10,692 nucleotides of DNA. Origin: an uncultured Devosia sp. (GTDB taxonomy: Bacteria > Pseudomonadota > Alphaproteobacteria > Rhizobiales > Devosiaceae). Position 1 is the first letter of the stretch; each line of letters opens with the position of its first letter. The position numbers and the translations under genes are program-made. Of this stretch, positions 1-6,094 are shown in pieces. The notes under the pieces were generated by a model. It was not told where the DNA came from, did no database searches, and saw only the letters and a program-made list of their open reading frames with translations. The DNA lies in assembly GCA_946480655.1 (NCBI GenBank), contig CAMLKN010000066.1:1-10692 (forward strand), in the 5' to 3' direction.

Positions 1-634
1 AGCCATCCTCCATGAACACATCGATATGGGGGATGACGTTGAAGGCGATCTGCTTGGAGAACTTCTGCGGCGTCGGGCTGTCATTGACGAAAATGCCCTT
101 GGTCTGGTTCCAGAGCTCGTCCACGCCTTCCTTGCCGGCGCCCGAGACCGACTGGTAGGTGGCGACGACGACGCGCTTGATGGTGGCCGCGTCATGCAGC
201 GGCTTCAGGGCGACCACGAGCTGGGCCGTCGAGCAATTGGGATTGGCAATGATGCCGGTGCGCTTGGGATCGGCAAGCCAGCGGTCGAGCACATGGCCGT
301 TCACTTCCGGCACGACCAGCGGCACGTCCGAATGGTAGCGCCAGTAGGACGAGTTATCGATGACCACGGCGCCGGCGGCAGCGATGCGCGGCGCCCATTC
401 CTTGGAAATGGCGCCGCCCGCCGACATGATGGCAAAATCGACGGTCGAAAAATCGAAGTGCTGCAGGTCCTTGGCCTTGAGGATCTTGTCCCCGTAGGAC
501 AGTTCCTTGCCGATCGACTTGGACGAGGCCAGCGCAAAGACCTCGTCGGCCGGGAACTTGCGCTCGGCCAGGATGTTGAGAACTTCGCGGCCCACATTGC
601 CCGTGGCCCCGACGACAGCGACGCGATAACCCAT
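1..634 (-). CDS. asd: Aspartate-semialdehyde dehydrogenase, 3' end outside window
   Basis: This enzyme reduces L-aspartyl-4-phosphate to aspartate semialdehyde with NADPH in the cytoplasm, at the branch feeding lysine/diaminopimelate, threonine and methionine synthesis. Reading the minus strand from ATG at 634 gives MGYRVAVVGATGNVGREVL, with the nucleotide-binding GATGNVG at residues 9-15, SAGG of the family near residue 73, and the active-site signature NPNCST with the catalytic Cys at residue 134 (codon 233-235). About 211 codons are present; the family is usually about 340 residues, so the C-terminal third lies beyond the left edge. A GGAG ribosome site (642-645) sits 7 bases before this ATG. 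An in-frame ATG at 658 is possible but has no better site and would add eight residues before the usual N-terminus. No frame break is seen. The upstream region may carry an attenuator-like leader. Assignment is from motif and full-length resemblance. Confidence 0.96.
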   Translation of the reverse strand, partial: MGYRVAVVGATGNVGREVLNILAERKFPADEVFALASSKSIGKELSYGDKILKAKDLQHFDFSTVDFAIMSAGGAISKEWAPRIAAAGAVVIDNSSYWRYHSDVPLVVPEVNGHVLDRWLADPKRTGIIANPNCSTAQLVVALKPLHDAATIKRVVVATYQSVSGAGKEGVDELWNQTKGIFVNDSPTPQKFSKQIAFNVIPHIDVFMEDG

Positions 635-669
635 TTTGGAACTCCGGTCCCTTACCATTTCCGCCCCCG

Positions 670-692
670 CGCGATGGGTCTGTGCCATCGCG
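670..692 (-). promoter_or_regulatory. Second stem-loop in the asd leader
   Basis: CGCGATGG-type arms at 670-677 and 685-692 form an 8-bp perfect stem with a 7-base loop, about 36 bases before the asd start codon and 25 bases before its ribosome site. No U-run follows. A third perfect hairpin, CCCGGCC/GGCCGGG (783-789 and 793-799), lies just upstream of the Thr/Lys-rich frame. The pairing is seen directly; function is inferred from position only. Confidence 0.35.
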
Positions 693-707
693 GTCAGTGC
701 TCTTGAG

Positions 708-741
708 CCTCTCCCCGGCGGGAGTGCGACCCGGGGAAAAG
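708..741 (-). promoter_or_regulatory. Stem-loop in the asd leader
   Basis: On the minus-strand RNA, CUUUUCCCCGG (741-731) can pair with CCGGGGAGAGG (718-708): 11 pairs including two G-U, with a 12-base loop. It begins three bases after the stop codon of the Thr/Lys-rich frame. A competing smaller hairpin CUCCC/GGGAG uses the loop and the 3' arm. No U-run follows, so it is not a classic intrinsic terminator. Confidence 0.4.
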
Positions 742-743
742 CG

Positions 744-770
744 TCAGGCGGTTTTGGTGGTTTTGGTCAT
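744..770 (-). CDS. Candidate Thr/Lys-rich leader peptide upstream of asd
   Basis: On the asd transcript strand, 110 bases before the asd start, an ATG opens a tiny frame reading MTKTTKTA followed by TGA. Four of eight residues are Thr (all ACC) and two are Lys (AAA), encoded by a perfect 9-base tandem repeat ACCAAAACC. Thr and Lys are both end products of the pathway that asd feeds, which is what a ribosome-mediated attenuator would sense. In-frame ATGs at 779 (11 residues) and 836 (30 residues) are alternative starts; ribosome sites are poor for all (a G-run before 770, AGGAAG about 12 bases before 836). A strong hairpin starts three bases after the stop. The peptide reading is seen directly; its role is inference, and a chance low-complexity frame remains possible. 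Confidence 0.35.
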   Translation of the reverse strand: MTKTTKTA

Positions 771-871
771 GGCGAGCATGCCCCCGGCCAACGGCCGGGT
801 GGGGGCAAGAGCGGCGTTTGAGCTGCGGCTGCGCATGACGAACTGATGCTTCCTATCTAAAAGCAGGACTT

Positions 872-899
872 CTCATACTCTCAAATAGGAAAGAGTCAA
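872..899 (-). promoter_or_regulatory. Probable asd promoter (sigma70-like)
   Basis: On the minus strand TTGACT (894-899) and TATGAG (872-877) lie 16 bases apart in a locally AT-rich patch. They match 5/6 and 4/6 of the sigma70 consensus. Transcription would start near 865, giving a leader of roughly 230 bases before the asd ATG. A 7-bp inverted repeat, TTCCTAT (850-856) and ATAGGAA (885-891), brackets the -10 box and could be an operator. No experimental support. Confidence 0.45.
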
Positions 900-1075
900 T
901 GAATTTGGCGGCGGGACTGGCCGCAATTCGGGCCAAGGCCGCCCGGCCTCCGCGAACCGGCGGGTACTGGTGCAAAACCGCAATAGTCCGCCAGCACAAT
1001 CTGCGCTAAATTGCCTTGGCGATGCAATATTGATCCTCCCGGGGGCGGGTGCCGTGTCGCAGCGGAGCAGTATCG

Positions 1076-2161
1076 ATGCGCGTTCTACCACTTGTTCTGG
1101 CCATCTCCATTGCCGCGTTGAGCGCGGCCGCGCCGCTGGCGCAGGAGAACGCGATCTATTTCAGCCCCGAGCTGACCGGCGAGTTCTCCGCGCCGAGCGC
1201 CTTTGAAGGCCTCTATGCCGGCGTGCTGTTCGGCCCCATCTCGTCGCGCATGAACAATTTCAATGTGACTGGCGCCACCATCCGGCCGGAATTTGGCGCC
1301 GTTGTCGGCTGGAACCAGCCGGTCGCGCCCGGTGTGGTTCTGGGCGGAGAACTGCAGGCGAGCCTCGCCACCGATTTCTCCACCTCCGCCTATCTGCGCG
1401 CCATGGCGCTGGCACGGCTGGGCTTTGCCGCCGGCGACAACGGCCTTGTCTATGTGCTGGGCGGCGTCGGCCGCATGGGCGAGGGATGGGCTTTCGAAGC
1501 GGGCCTGGGCGCCGAGGTCATGGTCACCGACATGATGGGCGTGCGGCTGGAAGCGGCCGGCATCGGCCAGCTTGGCCCGGTGCCCAATGGCACCAATATC
1601 CCGGCCATTTCGGCCATGCGCATCACCAGCGCCGTGCTCTGGCAGCTCGATGGCCCGCCCGCCAGTACCAGCTTTCATTCCGGCCCCGTCACCGATTTTG
1701 CCGGTTATTATGCCGGCCTCAATATCGGCGGCCTGACCGACCCGCAGTTCAACTTCTTCGACGACTATGGCTGGGGCTGGCACCTGAGCCGGTTCGAAAT
1801 CGGCACGCTGGCTGGCTACAATCTTGCCCTCAACGACACCTTCCGCGCCGGCGTCGAAGCGCAGCTGGGTGTCAATTTCGACACGTCCGGCGATGCCGGC
1901 CTCGACGTGCTGGCGCTGGGCCATCTGGGTGTCGTACCCGTGGATGGTCTCTATGCCTATGCCGCTGCCGGCCTGGGCGTGGTTGAAGGCGACGCGGCCT
2001 ATGCCTTTGGCGGCGGCGTCGAATACGCCCTCTGGGGCAATGCCGCGCTGCGCGGCGAGGCGCTGCTGCTGGGGCGGCTCGACGGCGCGCCGGGCCTTTC
2101 GGGCGTCACCGGCCCCACCACCAGCAAGGTCACGGTTGGCACGGTCTGGCATCTGGACTAA
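1076..2161 (+). CDS. Secreted double beta-barrel outer-membrane protein
   Basis: A 361-residue protein with a Sec signal peptide (MRVLPLVLAISIAALSAAA, likely cut after Ala22, PLA|QE) and then alternating hydrophobic/polar, Gly- and aromatic-rich strands typical of small outer-membrane barrels of the OmpA/Omp25-like type. The mature part is two similar halves: residues 43-192 start FEGLYAG and end VLWQLD; residues 208-361 start FAGYYAG and end VWHLD at the C-terminus. Both contain a GYN/GWN turn followed by a GxE strand. A terminal aromatic-containing strand suits barrel assembly. I chose ATG 1076 over the upstream ATG at 1049 because GGAG (1064-1067) lies 8 bases before it and the signal peptide starts there. 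The flavoprotein gene follows after 46 bases. The substrate, if any, is unknown; a structural or immunogenic surface protein is equally possible. Confidence 0.82.
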   Translation: MRVLPLVLAISIAALSAAAPLAQENAIYFSPELTGEFSAPSAFEGLYAGVLFGPISSRMNNFNVTGATIRPEFGAVVGWNQPVAPGVVLGGELQASLATDFSTSAYLRAMALARLGFAAGDNGLVYVLGGVGRMGEGWAFEAGLGAEVMVTDMMGVRLEAAGIGQLGPVPNGTNIPAISAMRITSAVLWQLDGPPASTSFHSGPVTDFAGYYAGLNIGGLTDPQFNFFDDYGWGWHLSRFEIGTLAGYNLALNDTFRAGVEAQLGVNFDTSGDAGLDVLALGHLGVVPVDGLYAYAAAGLGVVEGDAAYAFGGGVEYALWGNAALRGEALLLGRLDGAPGLSGVTGPTTSKVTVGTVWHLD

Positions 2162-2207
2162 ACACGCTCCCGTCTCCGCCGTCGCGGGATGACGCGAGAG
2201 AACCGAC

Positions 2208-3398
2208 ATGCCCGATTTCGATGTGATTGTCCTGGGCGCCGGAGCCGCCGGCATGATGGCCGGCATCGAGGCAGGCAAGCGCGGCCGCAAGGTGCTGGTC
2301 GTGGACCATGCCCGCGATCCGGGCGAGAAGATCCGCATTTCCGGTGGCGGCCGCTGCAACTTCACCAATGTGAACGCGACTCACACCCTGGGACGCGAGC
2401 GCTTTCTGAGCCAGAACCCGCGCTTCGCGCTCTCCGCCCTCAGCCGCTACACGCCGGACATGTTCATTGCCCGGGTGAAAAAACAGGGCATTGCCTTCCA
2501 CGAAAAGACGCTGGGCCAGCTCTTCTGCGATGGTCCCGCCACCCAGATCGTCTCCATGCTGACCAATGACCTGCGCGCCGCCGGCGCTGCCATCTGGACG
2601 GGGCGGCAGGTCGGCAGCATCGAGCGGGCCGGCGAGGGTTTCGATGTCATGGTCGGCGACGGGCGGGTGACCGCATCGAGCCTTGTGGTCGCGACGGGCG
2701 GCAAATCCATTCCCAAGATGGGCGCCACGGGCCTGGCCTATGAGCTGGCGCGCCAGTTCGGCCTCAAGGTGACGGAAACGCGCCCCGCCCTCGTGCCGCT
2801 GACCTTCGAGACCGGCGCACTGGAGCAATTGAAGCCCCTGGCAGGCGTTTCCGCCAATGCCGTGGTCAGCCACGGCAAGACCGGCTTCGAGGAAGCCCTG
2901 CTCTTCACCCATCGCGGCCTGTCCGGCCCCGCCATCCTGCAGATTTCCTCCTATTGGCGCGAGGGCGACGCCATCAGCATCAACCTCCTGCCGGGCGAGG
3001 ACGCGCTGGAATTCTTCCGCGCCGCCCGCAAGGCGACGCCGAAACTGCATATCCAGACGGTCCTGGCCGAACGCCTCCCCAAGCGGCTGGCGCAGCTCCT
3101 GGGCGAGCTGATCGATCAGCCCGGCATGATCGGCGACCTCTCGGACAAGAAGCTCATGGCGGCCGCCGAGCATGTTGCTCGCTGGACCCTCAAGCCCGTC
3201 GGCTCGGAAGGTTACCGGACCGCCGAAGTGACGCTGGGCGGGGTGGACACGACCGACCTGGACGCCCGAACCATGATGGCCCGCGCCGTGCCCGGCCTCT
3301 TCTTCGTGGGCGAGGCAGTGGACGTCACCGGCTGGCTGGGTGGCTACAATTTCCAGTGGGCCTGGGCCTCCGGCTGGGCCGCCGGGCAGGCCGCCTGA
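2208..3398 (+). CDS. BaiN/RdsA family NAD(P)/FAD-dependent flavoprotein
   Basis: A 396-residue FAD protein of the HI0933/YhiN family. Residues 5-19 hold the dinucleotide-binding GAGAAG; residues 41-54 hold the family hallmark KIRISGGGRCNFTN; ATGG is at 162-165; and the C-terminus has GEAVDVTGWLGGYNFQWA (368-385), the second FAD contact. Length is normal for the family (about 390-400) and it looks intact. Known members differ in role: E. coli YhiN has been reported as a 23S rRNA dihydrouridine synthase (RdsA), while BaiN of bile-acid-converting clostridia is a steroid reductase. For a free-living alphaproteobacterium the rRNA role is the more likely inference, but it cannot be shown here. GAGAG (2196-2200) lies 7 bases before the ATG. 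The 46-base gap after the barrel gene allows co-transcription without proving it. Confidence 0.9.
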   Translation: MPDFDVIVLGAGAAGMMAGIEAGKRGRKVLVVDHARDPGEKIRISGGGRCNFTNVNATHTLGRERFLSQNPRFALSALSRYTPDMFIARVKKQGIAFHEKTLGQLFCDGPATQIVSMLTNDLRAAGAAIWTGRQVGSIERAGEGFDVMVGDGRVTASSLVVATGGKSIPKMGATGLAYELARQFGLKVTETRPALVPLTFETGALEQLKPLAGVSANAVVSHGKTGFEEALLFTHRGLSGPAILQISSYWREGDAISINLLPGEDALEFFRAARKATPKLHIQTVLAERLPKRLAQLLGELIDQPGMIGDLSDKKLMAAAEHVARWTLKPVGSEGYRTAEVTLGGVDTTDLDARTMMARAVPGLFFVGEAVDVTGWLGGYNFQWAWASGWAAGQAA

Positions 3399-3432
3399 CG
3401 CGTTCACCTCTGGCAATTCATCGGTAACTGCC

Positions 3433-3459
3433 GATATAAGGGGGCCGAACGTTAAGGAG
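3433..3459 (+). promoter_or_regulatory. Possible -10 element and strong ribosome site before the monooxygenase
   Basis: In the 68-base gap after the flavoprotein gene, TATAAG (3435-3440) resembles a -10 box; the best -35 candidate TGGCAA (3411-3416, 18-base spacer) is weak. AAGGAG (3454-3459) ends 7 bases before the ATG at 3467 and fixes that start. Confidence 0.3.
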
Positions 3460-3466
3460 CCCCGTC

Positions 3467-4483
3467 ATGCCCGCGCCATTCGACCTGTCCGTGCAGGACC
3501 TTGCCCCCATTGCCCAGGGCACGACCACAGAGCAGGCCATGGCCGAAACCGTGCTGCTGGCGCAGGAGGCCGACCGGCTGGGCTATACAAGGCTCTGGTA
3601 TGCCGAGCATCACGGCATGCCCTCGATTGCCTCCTCGGTGCCGGAAATCCTCATCGGCAGCGCCGCCGCCGCCACCAAAGACATCCGCGTCGGCTCCGGC
3701 GGGGTCATGCTGCTCAATCACGCGCCTTTGCGCATCGCCGAGGCCTATCGCACGCTCGCAGCCCTCCATCCGGGCCGCATCGACCTGGGCCTTGGCCGGG
3801 CGCCCGGCGGCGACGGCTATGCCATGCGCGCCCTGCGCTCGGGCAGCGGCGAGGAATTTTCAACTTACCTTGCCGAACTGATGGCCTTTGACGAGGACGG
3901 GTTTCCGCCGGACCACCCCTATTCGCGCGTGCCGGTCAGCCCCGGCGGCATCACCCTGCCGCCCAAATGGCTCCTCGGCTCCTCGGGCGCCAGCGCCCAG
4001 GCCGCAGGGCAACTCGGCTTCGGCTATGCCTTTGCCGCCCATTTCAGCCATACGCCGGCGGCGCCGGCTTTCGCTGCCTATCGGGAGGCCTTCCAGCCCT
4101 CGGCCGATTTTCCCGAACCCCGGACCATTCTCTGCCTCTCGGCCATCTGCGCCCCGACAGAGGAGGAAGCAAAATTCCTCGCCACCTCGCAGGCGGTGAG
4201 CTGGGCGCTGTTCGTGACCGGCGAGCAGCGCCACCTGATGCCGCCCGAGGAGGCCATGGCCCGCGTTCTTTCGCCGCAGCAGCGGCAGGTGATCGAGCAT
4301 CAGTCCAGCCTCTGGCTGGTGGGCGACCCGGACCAACTGGCCGAGACCATCACTGAAAAGGCCGAGGCGGCCCGGGCGGACGAGGTCATGATCACCACCA
4401 CGATCCATTCCTACGCCCTGCGGCGGCGCTCCTTCGCCCTTCTGGCCGAGACCCTTGGCATCGCCCCACGCCAGCGGGCATAA
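3467..4483 (+). CDS. Luciferase-like flavin-dependent monooxygenase (group 1, MsnO8/YhbW type)
   Basis: A 338-residue TIM-barrel oxidoreductase of the bacterial luciferase superfamily, expected to use reduced FMN and oxygen; no substrate can be assigned. Visible family features are an N-terminal SVQDLAPI (8-15, normally S.LD..P in this group), LWYAEHHGMPSIASS (43-57), GSGGVMLLNHAPLRIAE (77-93) and HPGRIDLGLGRAPG (101-114), followed later by WLLGSSGASAQAAGQLGFGYAFA. This combination is that of luciferase family oxidoreductase group 1. Length and ends are normal, and AAGGAG is well placed before the ATG. It lies 68 bases after the flavoprotein and 69 before the diguanylate cyclase in the same direction, with no functional link obvious among the three. 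Confidence 0.9.
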   Translation: MPAPFDLSVQDLAPIAQGTTTEQAMAETVLLAQEADRLGYTRLWYAEHHGMPSIASSVPEILIGSAAAATKDIRVGSGGVMLLNHAPLRIAEAYRTLAALHPGRIDLGLGRAPGGDGYAMRALRSGSGEEFSTYLAELMAFDEDGFPPDHPYSRVPVSPGGITLPPKWLLGSSGASAQAAGQLGFGYAFAAHFSHTPAAPAFAAYREAFQPSADFPEPRTILCLSAICAPTEEEAKFLATSQAVSWALFVTGEQRHLMPPEEAMARVLSPQQRQVIEHQSSLWLVGDPDQLAETITEKAEAARADEVMITTTIHSYALRRRSFALLAETLGIAPRQRA

Positions 4484-4552
4484 AGCGCTTCATTAACGTC
4501 TCGTTCTGCCCCGATGGTTAGGATCGGAGCATTCTGACCACGGAACGGTTCC

Positions 4553-5803
4553 ATGAGCGCCGCAGCCTTCGTGCTCGCCATAAACCTCTTTGTCGCCGGC
4601 ATCTTCGCCACGGCATTCGGCGTTGTGGCGGCCTATCAGCGCTCGGCGCTGGGCGCACGCTGGCTCGCCTATGCTTATGGGCTGGGCGTCTTCAATGTCG
4701 TGCTCGAATTCATCCTCCCCTTCCAGGCCGACCATCGGCTGGTGAGCTTCGGCATATTTGCGGTTTTCCTGCTGGCGCTGGCCGGCTGCGTTGTGGGCCT
4801 CGCGCATCACTATCGGCTGAACCCGCCCTGGCTGCTTTTGGCGGTAGCGGTCGTTGCGTCGCTCCTGCTCAATCTGTCCATTCTCGACATGCCGCGGGCC
4901 AGTTTCGTCCGCAACCTGCTCTACCAGGCGCCCTATGCTGTCGTTCAGGCCATCGGCGTCGGCGTCATCCTCGCCAATCCGCGCAAGCGCGCGCTCGATC
5001 TGGCCCTCTTGGCCATCTATTTTTTGTCGGCACTGCACTTCCTCGCCAAGCCGGTGCTGGCCATGCTGATCGGCTCGGGCGAAGCGCCGCAGGCCTATAT
5101 CACCTCGACCTATGCGGCGGTGTCGCAGACGGTAGGCGCGGTGCTGCTGATCGCCAACGGCCTGATGATGCTGCTCATCATCGTCCGGGACGTCATGGCC
5201 GACATGACCGCCCAATCGGAGACCGATACGCTTTCCAAGCTGCTCAATCGGCGCGGCTTCGAGGATCGGGGGGAGAAGGCGCTGGCGCTCGCCAGGCGCT
5301 CGGGCGTGCCCGCTGTCATGATCGTGGCCGATCTCGATCACTTCAAAGCCATCAATGACACCTTCGGCCACGCCGCCGGCGACAAGGTCATTGCCGCCTT
5401 CGCCACTGTCTTGAGGAATTGTTCGGCGCCGCATGCCGTCTTGGGCCGCATGGGCGGTGAGGAATTCGCGGCGCTCCTGCCGGGCGCCAACCTCGCCACT
5501 GGCAAGCTCTATGCAGAGACGGTGCGCAACGCCTTCCGCACCATGCCCGAGCAGATGACCGGTCTCAGCGATCCGGCCACCGTATCCATCGGCGTCGCCC
5601 AACTCGTGCCAGGCGACCAGCTTTCCGATCTCCTTCGCCGCGCCGACAGGGCCCTTTACCAGGCCAAGAGTGACGGCCGCGACTGCGTGCGGCTGGCCAT
5701 GAGCGAACCGGCCAGTCCACTGCGCAAGAGCCGTTCGCGGGGAGCGGCTAGTTCATCACCTGCCGCGACACCAGGGAACAATCGCCGGTCGGCTCGACCT
5801 TGA
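4553..5803 (+). CDS. Seven-helix membrane GGDEF diguanylate cyclase
   Basis: A 416-residue inner-membrane protein that probably makes cyclic di-GMP from two GTP. Hydrophobic helices appear at about 5-27, 37-57, 64-84, 93-111, 121-140, 148-173 and 186-212. The GGDEF domain (about 220-383) has TDTLSKLLNRRGFE (225-238), the metal-binding Asp260 in VADLDHFKAINDTFGH, the active-site GGEEF (301-305) and the terminal ADRALYQAK (364-372). The catalytic motif is intact. The inhibitory I-site (RxxD five residues before the active site) is absent: positions 292-295 read APHA. Residues 384-416 are a Ser/Arg/Pro-rich tail beyond the domain that overlaps the converging small gene. GGAACGG before the ATG is the likely ribosome site. 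The seven-helix part resembles a sensor, with an unknown signal. Confidence 0.93.
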   Translation: MSAAAFVLAINLFVAGIFATAFGVVAAYQRSALGARWLAYAYGLGVFNVVLEFILPFQADHRLVSFGIFAVFLLALAGCVVGLAHHYRLNPPWLLLAVAVVASLLLNLSILDMPRASFVRNLLYQAPYAVVQAIGVGVILANPRKRALDLALLAIYFLSALHFLAKPVLAMLIGSGEAPQAYITSTYAAVSQTVGAVLLIANGLMMLLIIVRDVMADMTAQSETDTLSKLLNRRGFEDRGEKALALARRSGVPAVMIVADLDHFKAINDTFGHAAGDKVIAAFATVLRNCSAPHAVLGRMGGEEFAALLPGANLATGKLYAETVRNAFRTMPEQMTGLSDPATVSIGVAQLVPGDQLSDLLRRADRALYQAKSDGRDCVRLAMSEPASPLRKSRSRGAASSSPAATPGNNRRSARP

Positions 5804-6026
5804 GGGCCAGTTGCTGCCGATCCAGTTCCGCCAGCCACGCTGTCCAGGAGCAGGGGCTCATGCCCACGTCTTCCTGGCCTTCCTTTGCCTTGGCAAAACG
5901 CAGCTTGAGCTGGGCCCGTTCATCGCCGAACCGATCTCTTACGCGGGCGATCGCCGGGCGCCCCTTGCGGTCAGTGACCCAGTTCTGAATGTCCCGATGC
6001 CGGGTCAGCATATGCGCTTGCGTCAT
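5748..6026 (-). CDS. Small conserved hypothetical protein
   Basis: A 92-residue soluble protein, no signal peptide or membrane helix. The start is well set by AGGAGG (6034-6039) 7 bases before ATG 6026. The pattern HRDIQNWVTDRKGRPAIARV near the N-terminus, a central LKLRF strand and SWTAWLAELDRQQLALKVE toward the C-terminus recall, from memory, a short rhizobial-type family of the form H..I..W...R.G.PA ... F ... SW..W...F/LD...LA, often left as hypothetical or misnamed. No function is known to me. It converges on the diguanylate cyclase and overlaps its last 56 bases tail to tail. It lies 68 bases downstream of the ClpP-like gene and could share its transcript. The good ribosome site and balanced composition favour a true gene over an antisense shadow. 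Confidence 0.72.
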   Translation of the reverse strand: MTQAHMLTRHRDIQNWVTDRKGRPAIARVRDRFGDERAQLKLRFAKAKEGQEDVGMSPCSWTAWLAELDRQQLALKVEPTGDCSLVSRQVMN

Positions 6027-6094
6027 GAAGAGGCCTCCTCACCTGTTCTTTGCGCGAAACGAGCCGGTCCTCCTCCGGTTCCCCGTTCCGTCGA

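Larger units (their letters stand above)
635..1075. other. Intergenic region between divergent asd and barrel gene
   Basis: These 441 bases separate two divergently transcribed genes. The asd-proximal part (635-900) holds the promoter, the tiny Thr/Lys frame and three hairpins listed separately. The part from about 900 to 1075 must hold the control of the plus-strand barrel gene, but I see no convincing -35/-10 pair there; it is GC-rich with short self-complementary GGCC runs. No RNA gene is recognised. Confidence 0.6.

Noticed and set aside
26..706. Plus-strand open frame of 226 codons opposite asd
   Set aside because: It is the antisense of asd, whose active-site and nucleotide motifs are clear; the predicted protein has an Arg/Gly/Asp-rich composition typical of antisense frames in high-GC DNA.
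781..805. CCCGGCC/GGCCGGG hairpin as an intrinsic terminator
   Set aside because: No T-run follows on either strand; kept only as one of the asd leader stems.
1049..1075. Upstream ATG for the barrel protein
   Set aside because: It would put nine residues with charges before the signal peptide; the ATG at 1076 has a well-spaced GGAG.
1085..2368. Minus-strand open frame of 427 codons
   Set aside because: Antisense to the barrel gene and into the flavoprotein gene; no domain pattern, and the opposite strand has a signal peptide and ribosome site.
2130..3416. Minus-strand open frame of 428 codons
   Set aside because: Spans exactly the antisense of the flavoprotein gene; the low-complexity Gly/Ala/His/Gln-rich translation is a GC artefact.
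4493..5602. Minus-strand open frame of 369 codons
   Set aside because: Antisense to the diguanylate cyclase, whose GGEEF and helices are intact.
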